NCBI GenBank assembly: GCA_020726505.1
Contig: JAHLEZ010000001.1
Span: 1,488,001-1,552,000 of the forward strand
DNA: 64,000 bases
Source: Leptodontidium sp. MPI-SDFR-AT-0119
Lineage: Eukaryota > Ascomycota > Leotiomycetes > Helotiales > Leptodontidiaceae
Direction of reading: 5' to 3'
The stretch's first letter is position 1; each line of letters starts with the position of its first letter. The position numbers and the translations under genes were made by a program. Below, piece after piece: positions 10,721 to 20,457 of this stretch. The notes under the pieces were generated by a model, which searched no databases, was not told the DNA's origin, and was given only the letters and a program-made list of their open reading frames with translations.

Positions 10721-12709
10721 TCTACTCAACCCTCTCTCTTCACGTTAATTACATACTGCATACAAAAAACGAGCGAATGAGCGAACGAACGAAAGATACC
10801 CAGTCAAAAAAAAAAACCTTCAGGAACAGGAATGAATATTAGTTCACGGCCTACATTAGAATTTGGGGAATGTGTGTGTCTTTTTCTTCTCCTTTTTTCG
10901 ATTGTTAATCGATTTTAATGGCTGTGGAATTGAATAATGGTATTTGGCTTCTGGCCGCTTTTCTTTTCTTCGCTCTCTTTGCGATTTGTAAGATGGACAT
11001 TTGGCGTTGCCTGGGTGGATGGATGGGGGGATGGAGGGGTGGGAGAGTGAAAGGAGGGAAGGATGGATGGGAAAAGGCATGGTTTTGCTTGCTTTGCTTA
11101 CTTGCGCGCGCGCGTGCAAAGATAGATACCCCGGATTGTTTAGTGTATGTAGCTGCTCTTTGACCAGAAAATGAAAAATAAATGAAAATGAAACTTCAAG
11201 AACGATCTTCATCTCCCTCTCTCTTCTCTACTTCCTCAGTTCTTCCTTTCGTCTTTGGCATTTCCTCGGGGTGTCAAGTCGAGTTAAGTACTGTCAGATC
11301 TAATATTACCCTACTCGACTCTGAGTACAGTACCCAATCGAACGAGAATTCATCTCCCAGACCTCTTACTTGATAGATAAGGTATGTTATTTAAAGAATG
11401 AAAAGACCGGTACGACTTGTGTTTGTAGGGAAATTTGTGAAGTTACAGTACTGTGGAGAAAGTGTAAGCGCGGAATGGATGGATGGATGACATGATGTTG
11501 ATTTTGATGTTCTCGTCATTTGGGACGGGAAGGATTTATAGATGGAGATGGAGATGGAGGATGGAAGTGGCGTTGTCATGTTTCTTTGCTCTTGTCATTT
11601 ACTTCCCCTCTGTACTGTACTTTTTTGCAAGATATACCTGGTCGAATACAAATATTTGTACGTCGAAAGATAGATAGACAGACTAGCTCTCATACCTACC
11701 TTATTGCTGAAGATACATCCGCGCTTTGAACGGAACTTTATGAAACGAAGGAAAGCATGGAGGAGGATATCGCACAGGGGGAAATACTAAGTCCGTGGGA
11801 AACGGAAACGAAACTTTCTTCACCGTCGGTCCAATTTGCAATTGCTTCTTTGCTGGATGTAAAAGAAGAGCGGGGGTAGAGATATATTTATGCGGAGGCT
11901 TAGGATTCACCAACCAGATGAGAATATCATGAGGTATGCCATATTCACAAGGACAAGAAAAATGGTCGTTTTATGAGATGAATTATCTGAACTGGCTTCG
12001 TTTCGAGTTTCGAGTGGGAAGGGTGAAAAGGTCAATTCGAGATCGCTATAAAAGATCTTAAAGCATTGCTAATGGGTTCCGGCTTCTGTACCGGTTATCA
12101 ATACTCTGAACTCCCTCTTTATGAGCTTGTGAGATGGGAAGCTTTTTACATGAGCAGTCCTGGCGCAGTTGATGGGGTGTGCGGATATACAATGTATTTT
12201 TATCGTAGAGCAAGTTCAAGCAGAGATAGACCACTCCAAGGCTATGACTTTCCTCGATTTAAAATATATTCTGACCCTTTCTTGTTGTCATTTCGCTCGT
12301 TATTGTCCATAGTTGATTATCCTTCTTTCGACCCTTCTGCTTTTGAGTATATACTTTAACCTCCTTTCACCCTCACCTTCTCAAAACTTATGAGTATCTT
12401 CTGTTATTTCCCCAGACTTTCTGAAGACTTGAAATAAGAGTTACTTTACCTCCCTAAAGAGGGTCTTTCTACTTCCATAGTTAAGAATTTCAGATCCATG
12501 TCTTCCGGTTTGTGTCCTTGGCTTCTTCCCCTTTCGTACGTCCTCGATATCCCCGTCCTTATGTAGTCAATGTTGCACCAGAACAGGCAACATTGATTCT
12601 AGCAAGCTTTAGAAAGAAATATCATTGAAAAGCAACGGAGAAACTCGTATGGCATGCTAGATTTTTTAAACTCAACTTTCTCTTCTGGGGTGGGGGGTGG
12701 GGTGTAAGG

Positions 12710-12718
12710 TATATAAAA
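12710..12718 (+). promoter_or_regulatory. TATA-box-like sequence inside the gene-free region
   Basis: TATATAAAA preceded by a G-rich run (12687-12706). It would suit transcription of an unannotated RNA rightwards. No evidence beyond the sequence match. Confidence 0.25.
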
Positions 12719-13121
12719 CAGACCTCTCGCCACCAGAGTTGTACATCAGAAGTTAGTGATTGTGTGAAGAAAAGCCATTACCGACCCTGAGAGAGGAGCT
12801 AGATATATCAGAGTAAGGATTTTTTTCCTCTCGTATTTGCCGCTTTTGAAAAATTTGTAGTGTAGATGTTTTATGTACATCACCCTTTCAATGCTGGAGA
12901 AAGATGGGGTCTTGTGGTTGTAGGCCGGATGGACTTGCAGTTCTAAAATTTCTATAGAGGGATGAGGGAGGTACTGACATTTTTAGGTTTGTTGTCATTT
13001 AGAAGCACAACTTTAGTCCCTTCTTATGATTTACTTCTTTCGCTGCCGGTGCTAGGGTATCCATGTTTTATTTTGGTTGCACGCGAGAGAAATGACAAGT
13101 GGGAGGCCTTTCCCCTCCCTT

Positions 13122-13150
13122 CCCCCCCCCCCCCCCCCCCCTTTTTTTTT
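13122..13150 (+). repeat. C20 followed by T9 homopolymer tract
   Basis: Twenty consecutive C then nine T. Length is likely to vary between isolates and may be a sequencing-error hotspot. Confidence 0.9.
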
Positions 13151-15660
13151 CCGACTTTATAGCTTGCATACCCAAATTCTACACATTTGGGAAGAGAAGC
13201 TTGATTGATTCGATCATATATTAGAGGTCATTCTTATAGGTTGGGAGGAATCCGTCACCACTGTCTTAAATTCCTTCCTTCTTTTACCTAGTTTGGCAGT
13301 TTGTGTGTAAAAACTAAATGCATCTAAAGTATAGGGCGCCTGATTCAATCATGGGATAAAGAGAGCAGGTGAAGTTGTTAGTGCGATAAGTTAGGGGAAG
13401 CGGTGATGTGTATAGAATCTGGATTAAGGACTGCGTTGTGAATGTTTTGCTCTGCAAGCAAATAAATGGAGAGTGGTGTAGGCCACCAATATCAGAGGAA
13501 CAAACTGGAGCTGGATTGAGTTTATACGCACACTGTGTTTAGAATTCCGTGGGAATCTGCTGTTGTTATCCGCAGTCGATCAAGATTCTCGAAAGTTTTA
13601 AGGAGAACAGGGGAAGAAAGCGGGGGGTATCTGTCAAGCTAGATGGTGATTAGAATGAAGAGGGATTAAGAATCAGAAGTTGAACTGCTTATCTACAGAT
13701 GATGTCTTATTTACGCAGAGTTGTAGCGAACTTTTGATGTCCTGTTTCTGATACCCATGACCACTCGGTGGTTGTCAAGTATTCGGCCGCTGTCGACGGA
13801 ATCATGGTGGTTGGTGGTATCTATTGCCGAAACACAATTTAAAGTTCTCAAAACAAGTCTTTAACTCGATGGAAATCCGAATATCATCTCACAGTTTCTG
13901 CTTTAAGCAAAAACATGCCATTACACTTAATGATCTCGGGTCTTTAGTACGGCTGTTTGCCATAGAATAGTCTGAAGGGACAGGTATTAGACAGACTTGT
14001 ATTGGGGTAGGCCTTGTGCCAGGTGGGTGTTTGAGGAAGCAGACGCAATGCGTTGAAGTGGAATTGGCGGCGAGGAAAACGCTGGTATGGAGTTCGCTGA
14101 AGGTGAATTTAAGCGAGAGTAAACAAACAACAACCCGCTCGGCGTTCAATCTTTTGGGAAGGGGTGATATAATTGGTCTGGTCGAAACAATATCTCAGTT
14201 CCTAGGTGTTTATTAATTCAGTATGGTGAGGATTATTATTTGCCTGATTTTGCTATAAATGAGTGCAGGCACTGCCAACATGAGCTCGCACAAATAGTTG
14301 TTGTCAGAAATCTAGATCTCAAATTGAACAACGCCAGAACTCCCTAGGGATGGAAGCGCTGATTATATCCTCTATGAATGAGGAGCTGTTTAAAAATTAA
14401 CTACTTCTAACAACAATTTGAGCAATCATGAGCTATTCTCATTCGAATCTCATCTCATGTTTTAGTGGAGAGGTAAGTGCCGTTTCTAGCTCCCCAGCTG
14501 CTTCAGACGCATGCTGGGATTCTCAAAATAGGTGATGATGGGAAGTGCGAATCTGCTGCAGGGCCGTTCATATTGATTGGGTAAGTGTAACGGTTCATTG
14601 TTGTCAACAGTATCTACAGTTGTCAATTTTTTTTTACTCTGGTGGAATTCTGTTGTCTGCCTGTGAAATTCTTATACTCGATGTCATATCGTGTAGCCTA
14701 AATTTAGTTATCTAAAGATACTGAGAGGTACCTCACAGCCTAGCGAAGTTGGTTTTCCAGTGGCTTTGCAGTTGCTCCGTACGAGGGACCGAATATCCGA
14801 GAAGAAAGCTCTGCAGTTTGAGTCCATGTGGGGACTTTTGAGCGTTGCAGAAGACAATCTGACTAGTAAGGACCGACTGATGACAGGTCAATGAATTGAT
14901 GCATGTCATTTCTGCGGTACAGTCTGACTAACTATCATTTTGGGTGAAATTCAATAAAGTCCAAAGCTCCAAAAGAGCGAAGTGTGGCGAAGCATGCAGT
15001 ATCCGTCAAGAATGAACTCATTATCCCGATGTCGCTTGGTTTCAGGTACCGCATGGGACGGAAAGTAATCGCGGTGACCGTTCATGACAAACCTAACAAA
15101 TTCGAAGCAGTGCTCCTGAAAGTGTTATGATTGGTGAAAACAGAACACTTTCAGTGCTCAAAGCAATCTCAGCGCCTGGAGCGCCAGCTTTGAATTCGGA
15201 TCTCAATACCTACCGTCATAACATGCTTAGGCTTCGAATATAATGTGTCGCAACTGTTAAGACTGTAAGAGTTGAGAATATGTTGTACGCATTACCGTCG
15301 CTACTCCATTACATGAAGCTCCCTTGACTTTGGGAATTTTCGATGCTGCCAGCACTTCAAGCTGGAAAACGGCGCACATGTCTCATACGCATCTAGCACT
15401 TTAAAGGAATGCAGTACCAATGTAGAATCTCTAGAGTTTCGACCGACTCCAAATGTAAGGAATAGCAGCTGCAAGCGAGAGTACTGGAAACGCAGAAAAC
15501 TGCTTGTCAAAAGCCAAGAATGGCTTAAAACACCCAGCGGAAGGAGCCAGGAGCCACTTCCCTCGCTTAGGAATGTCTTTGAAAGTTTCCATTCAATGTG
15601 GAGAATGGTACAGAGTATACAGATACATCAAATCCCCTTCTCTCCCAACCCATCTATTCA

Positions 15661-16032
15661 TCACGGCGGTTTCGATCCCTTCCCATCACTTCTCGACCCC
15701 CCAAACCCCAGAATCTCCCCCACCAGTCCACCAGGTTTCGGCACAGGGCATTCCCTCTTCTGTGTTCTCATTCCCACATCCTCAATATCGTCACTATTCT
15801 CCTCCACCATAGAGACATCCTTCACCACACTAGAACCCTCATTCTCATCGACAGGGCACTTCCGCCTCCTCCGTTTCTTGCCAGTTTGCGTTGTCCCATC
15901 ATCTGCGTAGGCGACTCTCGGGGCTGGACAGGGCAGCGCATGCGGCAGGGCGACGACGAAGAAGCTCGCAAAGAGGGTAGTTGCGAATAAGGAGGAGGTG
16001 AGGCGGCTTCGAGGGTGCATATGAGGCGGCAT
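15661..16032 (-). CDS. Conserved-looking 123-residue protein with N-terminal membrane anchor
   Basis: Single exon, ATG at 16032, stop at 15661. A hydrophobic segment at about residues 13-30 (LFATTLFASFFVVALPHALP) could be a signal-anchor or mitochondrial-type leader. It is followed by a Cys-Pro pair, a basic patch (KKRRRR, about 52-57), an acidic middle and a conserved-looking C-terminal motif RECPVPKPGGLVGEILGF. I recall similar small proteins in other filamentous ascomycetes, all uncharacterised. The arginine patch followed by CPV and the later CPVPKPGG look like the conserved core. Function unknown. Overlapping plus-strand frames are shadows. Confidence 0.6.
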   Translation of the reverse strand: MPPHMHPRSRLTSSLFATTLFASFFVVALPHALPCPAPRVAYADDGTTQTGKKRRRRKCPVDENEGSSVVKDVSMVEENSDDIEDVGMRTQKRECPVPKPGGLVGEILGFGGSRSDGKGSKPP

Positions 16033-16599
16033 AGTTGCTGCGAGCCTTCCGGGCTCAATTGAATGAGGGAATCGGTGCTGAAAACCTAGTCAGTACACAG
16101 TCTAGAGACCAATTGGCTATATTAGATCGTGAAATACCTATTGCTGCACTTGTTCAGAGTAGAGAAACATGGGTTGACGGTGGTTTGGGATGAGTTGTAG
16201 TGGCATGATATTTTTGGACGGAGCTTGGATTCTAATCGGGCTTAGCTCCGTTTGACGCGATCCCGCTGCGAACTCCATCAAAAGTTCAAGGCTGGGGAAC
16301 AACGAAATCTAGATCCTCAAGCATACGACCATTCCACCACCTACGACCTATACATTGAGCTTCTATCCGCGGCCCAGATTTCTTCGGCGCATAGATACAT
16401 AAAGGAAGCATCCCACAACATCTCCCGGACTCTACGACCAGTGCGACCATACCATTTGATTTACGCCACACCTCTATGCGCCGGGTGCTTTCCAAGCTCC
16501 ATCTGAAGGCATAAGGTCTTGGAAATCCTTCTTGGAGCCGCTGAACAAGTCGCAAAGAATTTGCGATTCTGCAGAGTTCAGGTTTAGAGGAAAAGCAAG
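16033..16599. other. Divergent spacer between the small protein and PP4c genes
   Basis: Shared upstream region for the minus-strand small protein and the plus-strand phosphatase gene. No reading frame with homology was recognised. Confidence 0.5.
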
Positions 16600-17987
16600 A
16601 TGAGCGACCTTGACAAGTACATCAACACCCCCCAGCTTACAGGGCATTGTCTAATACAATACAGAGCAATTGCGCAACTGCGAGCTTGTCGACCAATCCC
16701 CGAAGCGCAAGTTAGAGAATTATGCCACAAAGCGAGAGAGCTGTTGATTGAAGAGGGGAACGTGGTAACGGTGACTGCGCCAGTAACGGTATGGGCTTGA
16801 GGAAGGAAGGCTGGGCATTGTGCTGATGGCTGCAGATATGCGGCGATATTCATGGACAGTTTCACGACTTGATGGAGCTATTCCGGGTTGGTGGTGATGT
16901 GCCAGATACAAACTACCTATTTATGGGTATGTGCATTTTGGAGCGAGGGTTGGGTATACATGCTGATTTCCCAGGTGACTTCGTCGACCGAGGCTTCTAC
17001 TCTCTGGAATCCTTCCTCCTCCTCTTATGTCTCAAAGTACGATACCCAGACCGAATGACCCTGATCCGAGGCAATCATGAGTCCAGACAAATCACAACAG
17101 TATATGGCTTCTACGATGAATGTCTGCGGAAATACGGTAGTGCCAATGTCTGGAGATATTGTTGTGAAGTCTTCGACTATCTTGCGCTTGGGGCTATCGT
17201 TCTTGGAGCTTCAAGCACACTTGAGCCTTCTAAGCACAAAGTCTCTGGGCCCAAATCGAACAGCCTCACTTCAACCCAGGAATACATCGACCCAGATACG
17301 GAAATCGAAGTATTGAACTCTGAGGGAGGAATCATAAGCAGCATACCAAGGCAGAAGGGAGGCAAATCACCAGGAAAGACGGGCCCCCCAGGTTCAGGAG
17401 CGTCAGGATTTAGCAGAGGGTCTCCAGGAAATCCAAGCGGAGCAGTACTGTGTGTGCACGGTGGGCTGTCACCATTGGTCGACTCGATTGACAAGATCCG
17501 ATTACTGGACCGGAAGCAGGAAGTACCTCACGAGGGAGCTATGTGTGATCTTCTTTGGTCAGATCCAGACGAAATCGATGGATGGGGATTGTCACCACGA
17601 GGAGCAGGATTTCTGTTTGGAGCCGACATCGTCAAAGTCTTCAATCACGTTAACGACTTGTCTCTGATCGCACGGGCACATCAACTTGTCATGGAAGGAT
17701 TCAAAGAGATGTTCGACAACAGCATCGTAACGGTCTGGTCAGCTCCAAACTACTGCTACAGATGCGGTAACGTAGCAGCGATCCTTGAGCTCGGCGAAGA
17801 CGGAAGTGGCGACGGTATGATTGCACGAAGCAACGGAGAAGTAAACAGAAGTGATGGTGGCGTGATGAAGGAGAAAGAGAGAGTGCTCTTGAGTGGGCCA
17901 GCGAGAAGGTACCGGGTGTTCCAGGCAGCTCCGCAAGACTCTCGCGGCATGCCAGCCAAGAAGCCTGTGGCCGATTATTTCCTTTGA
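16600..17987 (+). CDS. pph3: Serine/threonine protein phosphatase PP4 catalytic subunit
   Basis: PP2A-like phosphatase (PP4c/Pph3), which in other fungi dephosphorylates DNA-damage signals and nutrient-pathway targets with regulatory partners. Exons are 16600-16616, 16665-16788, 16836-16926 and 16975-17987 (introns 47-48 bases), giving 414 residues. Motifs are [35 protein letters not shown] and [11 protein letters not shown], covering all metal and catalytic positions. The C-terminus KKPVADYFL is the PP4c type and carries the methylated leucine. It is about 100 residues longer than animal PP4c (307). The main insertion of about 85 residues ([11 protein letters not shown] to GNPSGAVL) lies just before CVHGG; a second of about 20 lies near the C-terminus. 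Exon 1 is only 17 bases. The intron after it is partly open in frame, so a naive call would wrongly add 16 residues. Confidence 0.95.
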
Positions 17988-18402
17988 TGTGATGGTTATG
18001 ACACTGGGATTTCAAGGGAATGGATGGCTCATGGTTGCAGAGTTTCATGCAAAAGACAAGGGACGTAAGGCGTGCTGGCGCTGGTGGGGTTTCCATGTAT
18101 ATTTTATGAGATATGAGATATCTGGCTCATTCCAAACCAGATATAAACTTACAATGACTCAATTCGAATGTGAATTTTTTGTGCTTCACGAAGCCGGAGT
18201 GAACGCTGAAAAAATGGTAATCAAGAGTAGTCTCGCTTAGCACATCAACACAGGAGAACTCTTCCAAGGTACCCTTAGATCGATGTCTTAACGCCCCTTG
18301 ATGGTATGAGGTGTCTCCCCTTTGCATTCCAATGTCAAACGAATCTTATTTGCCGACCATTGGCTTCAAAAATCTGGGCTTGAATGGATCATTGTATCTA
18401 AG
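17988..18402. other. Convergent 3' spacer PP4c/TatD-type gene
   Basis: 3' untranslated region of two convergent genes; no other feature seen. Confidence 0.5.
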
Positions 18403-19417
18403 TCATGAATCTAATCTAAACATGTCCGTACTATTCTTCCAGGCCACTTCCGCAATCTCGTACAACGACATACCCTTCGCTCCAGCTACGACACGCGCTA
18501 CTCTCGCTATTGTACAAGGTTCATTTCTCCCCTTAACCATCTGCCCCTCAACAAATTTTCCATGCTTCTTAGACGGCGGTAACGAGCTAGCATCTACAAG
18601 ATACTTCATAGCTGGACTCTTCGTACTGATCTCGCACCATGGTGCATCCGTCTCCAACTGTAGATGAGTCGACGGAATATGCTTCACCATATCAAGCAAG
18701 TCGTCAGTCTGAAAGCTGACACCGTTGACGCTGATATGAAACCCCAAGTCCACAAGCCTCAACATCTCCTCCTTCGTCCCCACAAACGAGTGGACAAGGC
18801 CCAGTGATTTCAGCTTCGGCAAGTATGGCGAGATGATGGATATGAAATCGTCGCATGCAGCACGCACGTGTAGAAACAACGGCAATTGAAATTCGACTGC
18901 GATCTCGAGTTGGTCTCGAAACGCACGCTGTTGAGATTCTTTGTCGGCCCGGTTCAAGTTATCGTAGTCCAGCCCGATCTCTCCAAATGCTACCAGAGAC
19001 CTCTCGTTTGCTGCAATCAACTCCCGTCCTAAGTCTCTCAGTTCGGTCACCTGGTCCCCTTCTTGATAGAACTCGGAAGCGTGGTATGGATGTACGCCTA
19101 AGGTCATATAACATATGTCGGGGAATTTCCTGCAGATTTGAAGGTTCTCACGGGCGCCTTTCAGCGTCATAGTCGTCAACATGATCTTCGAGCATCCGAT
19201 ATCCCGAGCTCGGTCGAGGACTGCGCTAAAATCCGACTCGTGATATTTCTTTCCTCGATAGATTCCTTGGAACTCATCGGCGGTGTATGTAACGGCAACC
19301 TGGGATTAGGTCAATATCTGTCTTTGTAGTAGGCGACTGCCTGTCATTGGCAAGAAAATTCACATCTGCAAATTGAAGCTTCTTCTCCCCACTTCCGTTC
19401 ACCGCCGAATTTGCCAT
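18403..19417 (-). CDS. TatD-family hydrolase, TATDN1-type
   Basis: Metal-dependent hydrolase of the TatD family (3'-5' exonuclease/DNase in characterised members). Exons are 19417-19364 and 19299-18403 with a 64-base intron (GTGAAT donor, CTAAT branch), giving 316 residues. The order of motifs matches human TATDN1: GIYRGKKYHESDF, TLGVHPYHASEF, FGEIGLDYDNL (metal Glu), FLHVRAACDDF (metal His), LVHSFVGTKEEMLRL (metal His), LQLETDAPWC (metal Asp), and RNEPC near the end. One oddity: the usual N-terminal metal motif D-x-G-x-N reads DVAVT here, so the Asn is replaced by Thr. The start is chosen at MANSAVNG. The protein is cytosolic or nuclear by absence of a leader. Confidence 0.9.
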
Positions 19418-20009
19418 AGTAGCCGTACAGAAGGATTGATTAAGGCGAATACTGGTAAGAGATGATTCAGCCAAGATTCTTGCTGTCAAACAAGAATCAC
19501 ATACTAAAGTGGTAGGGGGTGTGTTTGTTGGAAGTTCCGAAAAATCAAAAGGCCAAGATGGTTGGTTGCCGCAGTGGATCTCCACAATTTTCTCATTGAA
19601 CAGATTGCAAGCCGGATGGCAACAAGCGAACAACAGAATAATGAAATATATATGAGAGCCTAGAAAACTGATTGGGTCTACGAGCATTTTCTATCTGCTT
19701 CTTGATGCTTCGCAGCGTTCATCTTAAAGTGTTGGGTCAGGGATGGAACAGCTGGGTAGCTTCGGCATTAGCCTTTAGCTATTGTCAACTTGACGTAGGA
19801 AGGGCGCTGTGGAGTTAAAAAAAAGATTAGGGCGTTGTCATTTGGCGAGCTCTTTTCATTCAGTGAACATTGAAAACTTCGCACAGTCCACAGGTTCAAA
19901 TTCACTATTCCATTGATGCTTAAGAGATATTAACATTGGTTGCTTTTTTGAGGTAAATACTTCGTGTTTTCCCAATCCAAACCGTCCCGTTTACAAACTA
20001 CTTTTTTGG
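19418..20009. other. Spacer upstream of the TatD-type gene
   Basis: Probable promoter of the minus-strand TatD-type gene, continuing to the 3' end of the acyl-CoA synthetase relic. No coding homology recognised. Confidence 0.5.
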
Positions 20010-20430
20010 TCAGACGCTTTTGTCCACACTTGCACGTTGGGATGTGTTTCCCAGCCAGGGGAGGGAAACATCTCTGGCCCAAGAAGCTTCTTTTTGAACC
20101 TTTCCACTTTGTCCCTTGGGCAATTCACCGTCTAGGATTCTCAAAATTGTCGGCATCTTGTATCCTGCAAGCCTACTCCTCAAGCCCTTCCGCAGGTTAT
20201 CAATTGTAAGTTGTCGTCCCCCAGATCCAGAAGAATAGGTATTTTGATCCCCTCTGAGGTTTGTCAAGGCTGCGACACGTTGGCCAAACTCAAGATCCGC
20301 TACCCCTACTACCATGGCTTCAGATATGTATGGGAGACTGAGAAGCTCTCGTTCGATATCCAGAGCGGAGATTTTGTACCCTCCAGACTTGATGATGTCC
20401 AACGATGCGCGGCCATGATCCAGTAGTAAT
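20010..20430 (-). pseudogene. C-terminal relic of a malonyl/acyl-CoA synthetase
   Basis: Minus-strand remnant of the ANL superfamily (acyl/malonyl-CoA synthetases, ACSF3-like). It reads GRASLDIIKSGGYKISALDI, then ELLSLPYISEAMVVGV, FGQRVAA, LRSRLAGYKMPTILR and the A10-type LPKGQSGKVQK. The lysine of PKGQSGK is the adenylation lysine of the family. Upstream, DYYWIM lies in another frame and joins GRAS only if one G is restored near 20412, so a one-base deletion is present. Nothing of the main N-terminal AMP-binding domain (about 350 residues) is found; sequence farther upstream is already the divergent regulator. It is a truncated, frameshifted pseudogene of about 140 codons. Confidence 0.75.
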
Positions 20431-20457
20431 CTCCCCGATGACGTGCAATATCTAGAT

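Larger units (their letters stand above)
10721..15660. other. 4.9 kb gene-free region between convergent genes
   Basis: Both flanking genes end here (CSC1-type gene on plus, small protein on minus), so neither needs a promoter in it. I found no reading frame with recognisable homology on either strand. Contents include a C20/T9 tract at 13122-13150, GGAT-rich stretches near 11020-11060 and 11478-11490, and a TATA-like TATATAAAA at 12710-12718. It could hold a long non-coding RNA, very long 3' UTRs or an eroded insertion. Confidence 0.6.

Noticed and set aside
11020..11060. GGAT/GGGA-rich stretch as a possible minisatellite or telomere-like repeat
   Set aside because: Units are irregular and do not match TTAGGG; it is simple purine-rich DNA.
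15504..15990. Overlapping plus-strand open frames opposite the 123-residue minus-strand gene
   Set aside because: They are antisense to a more protein-like frame and are dominated by Pro/Ser/His runs.
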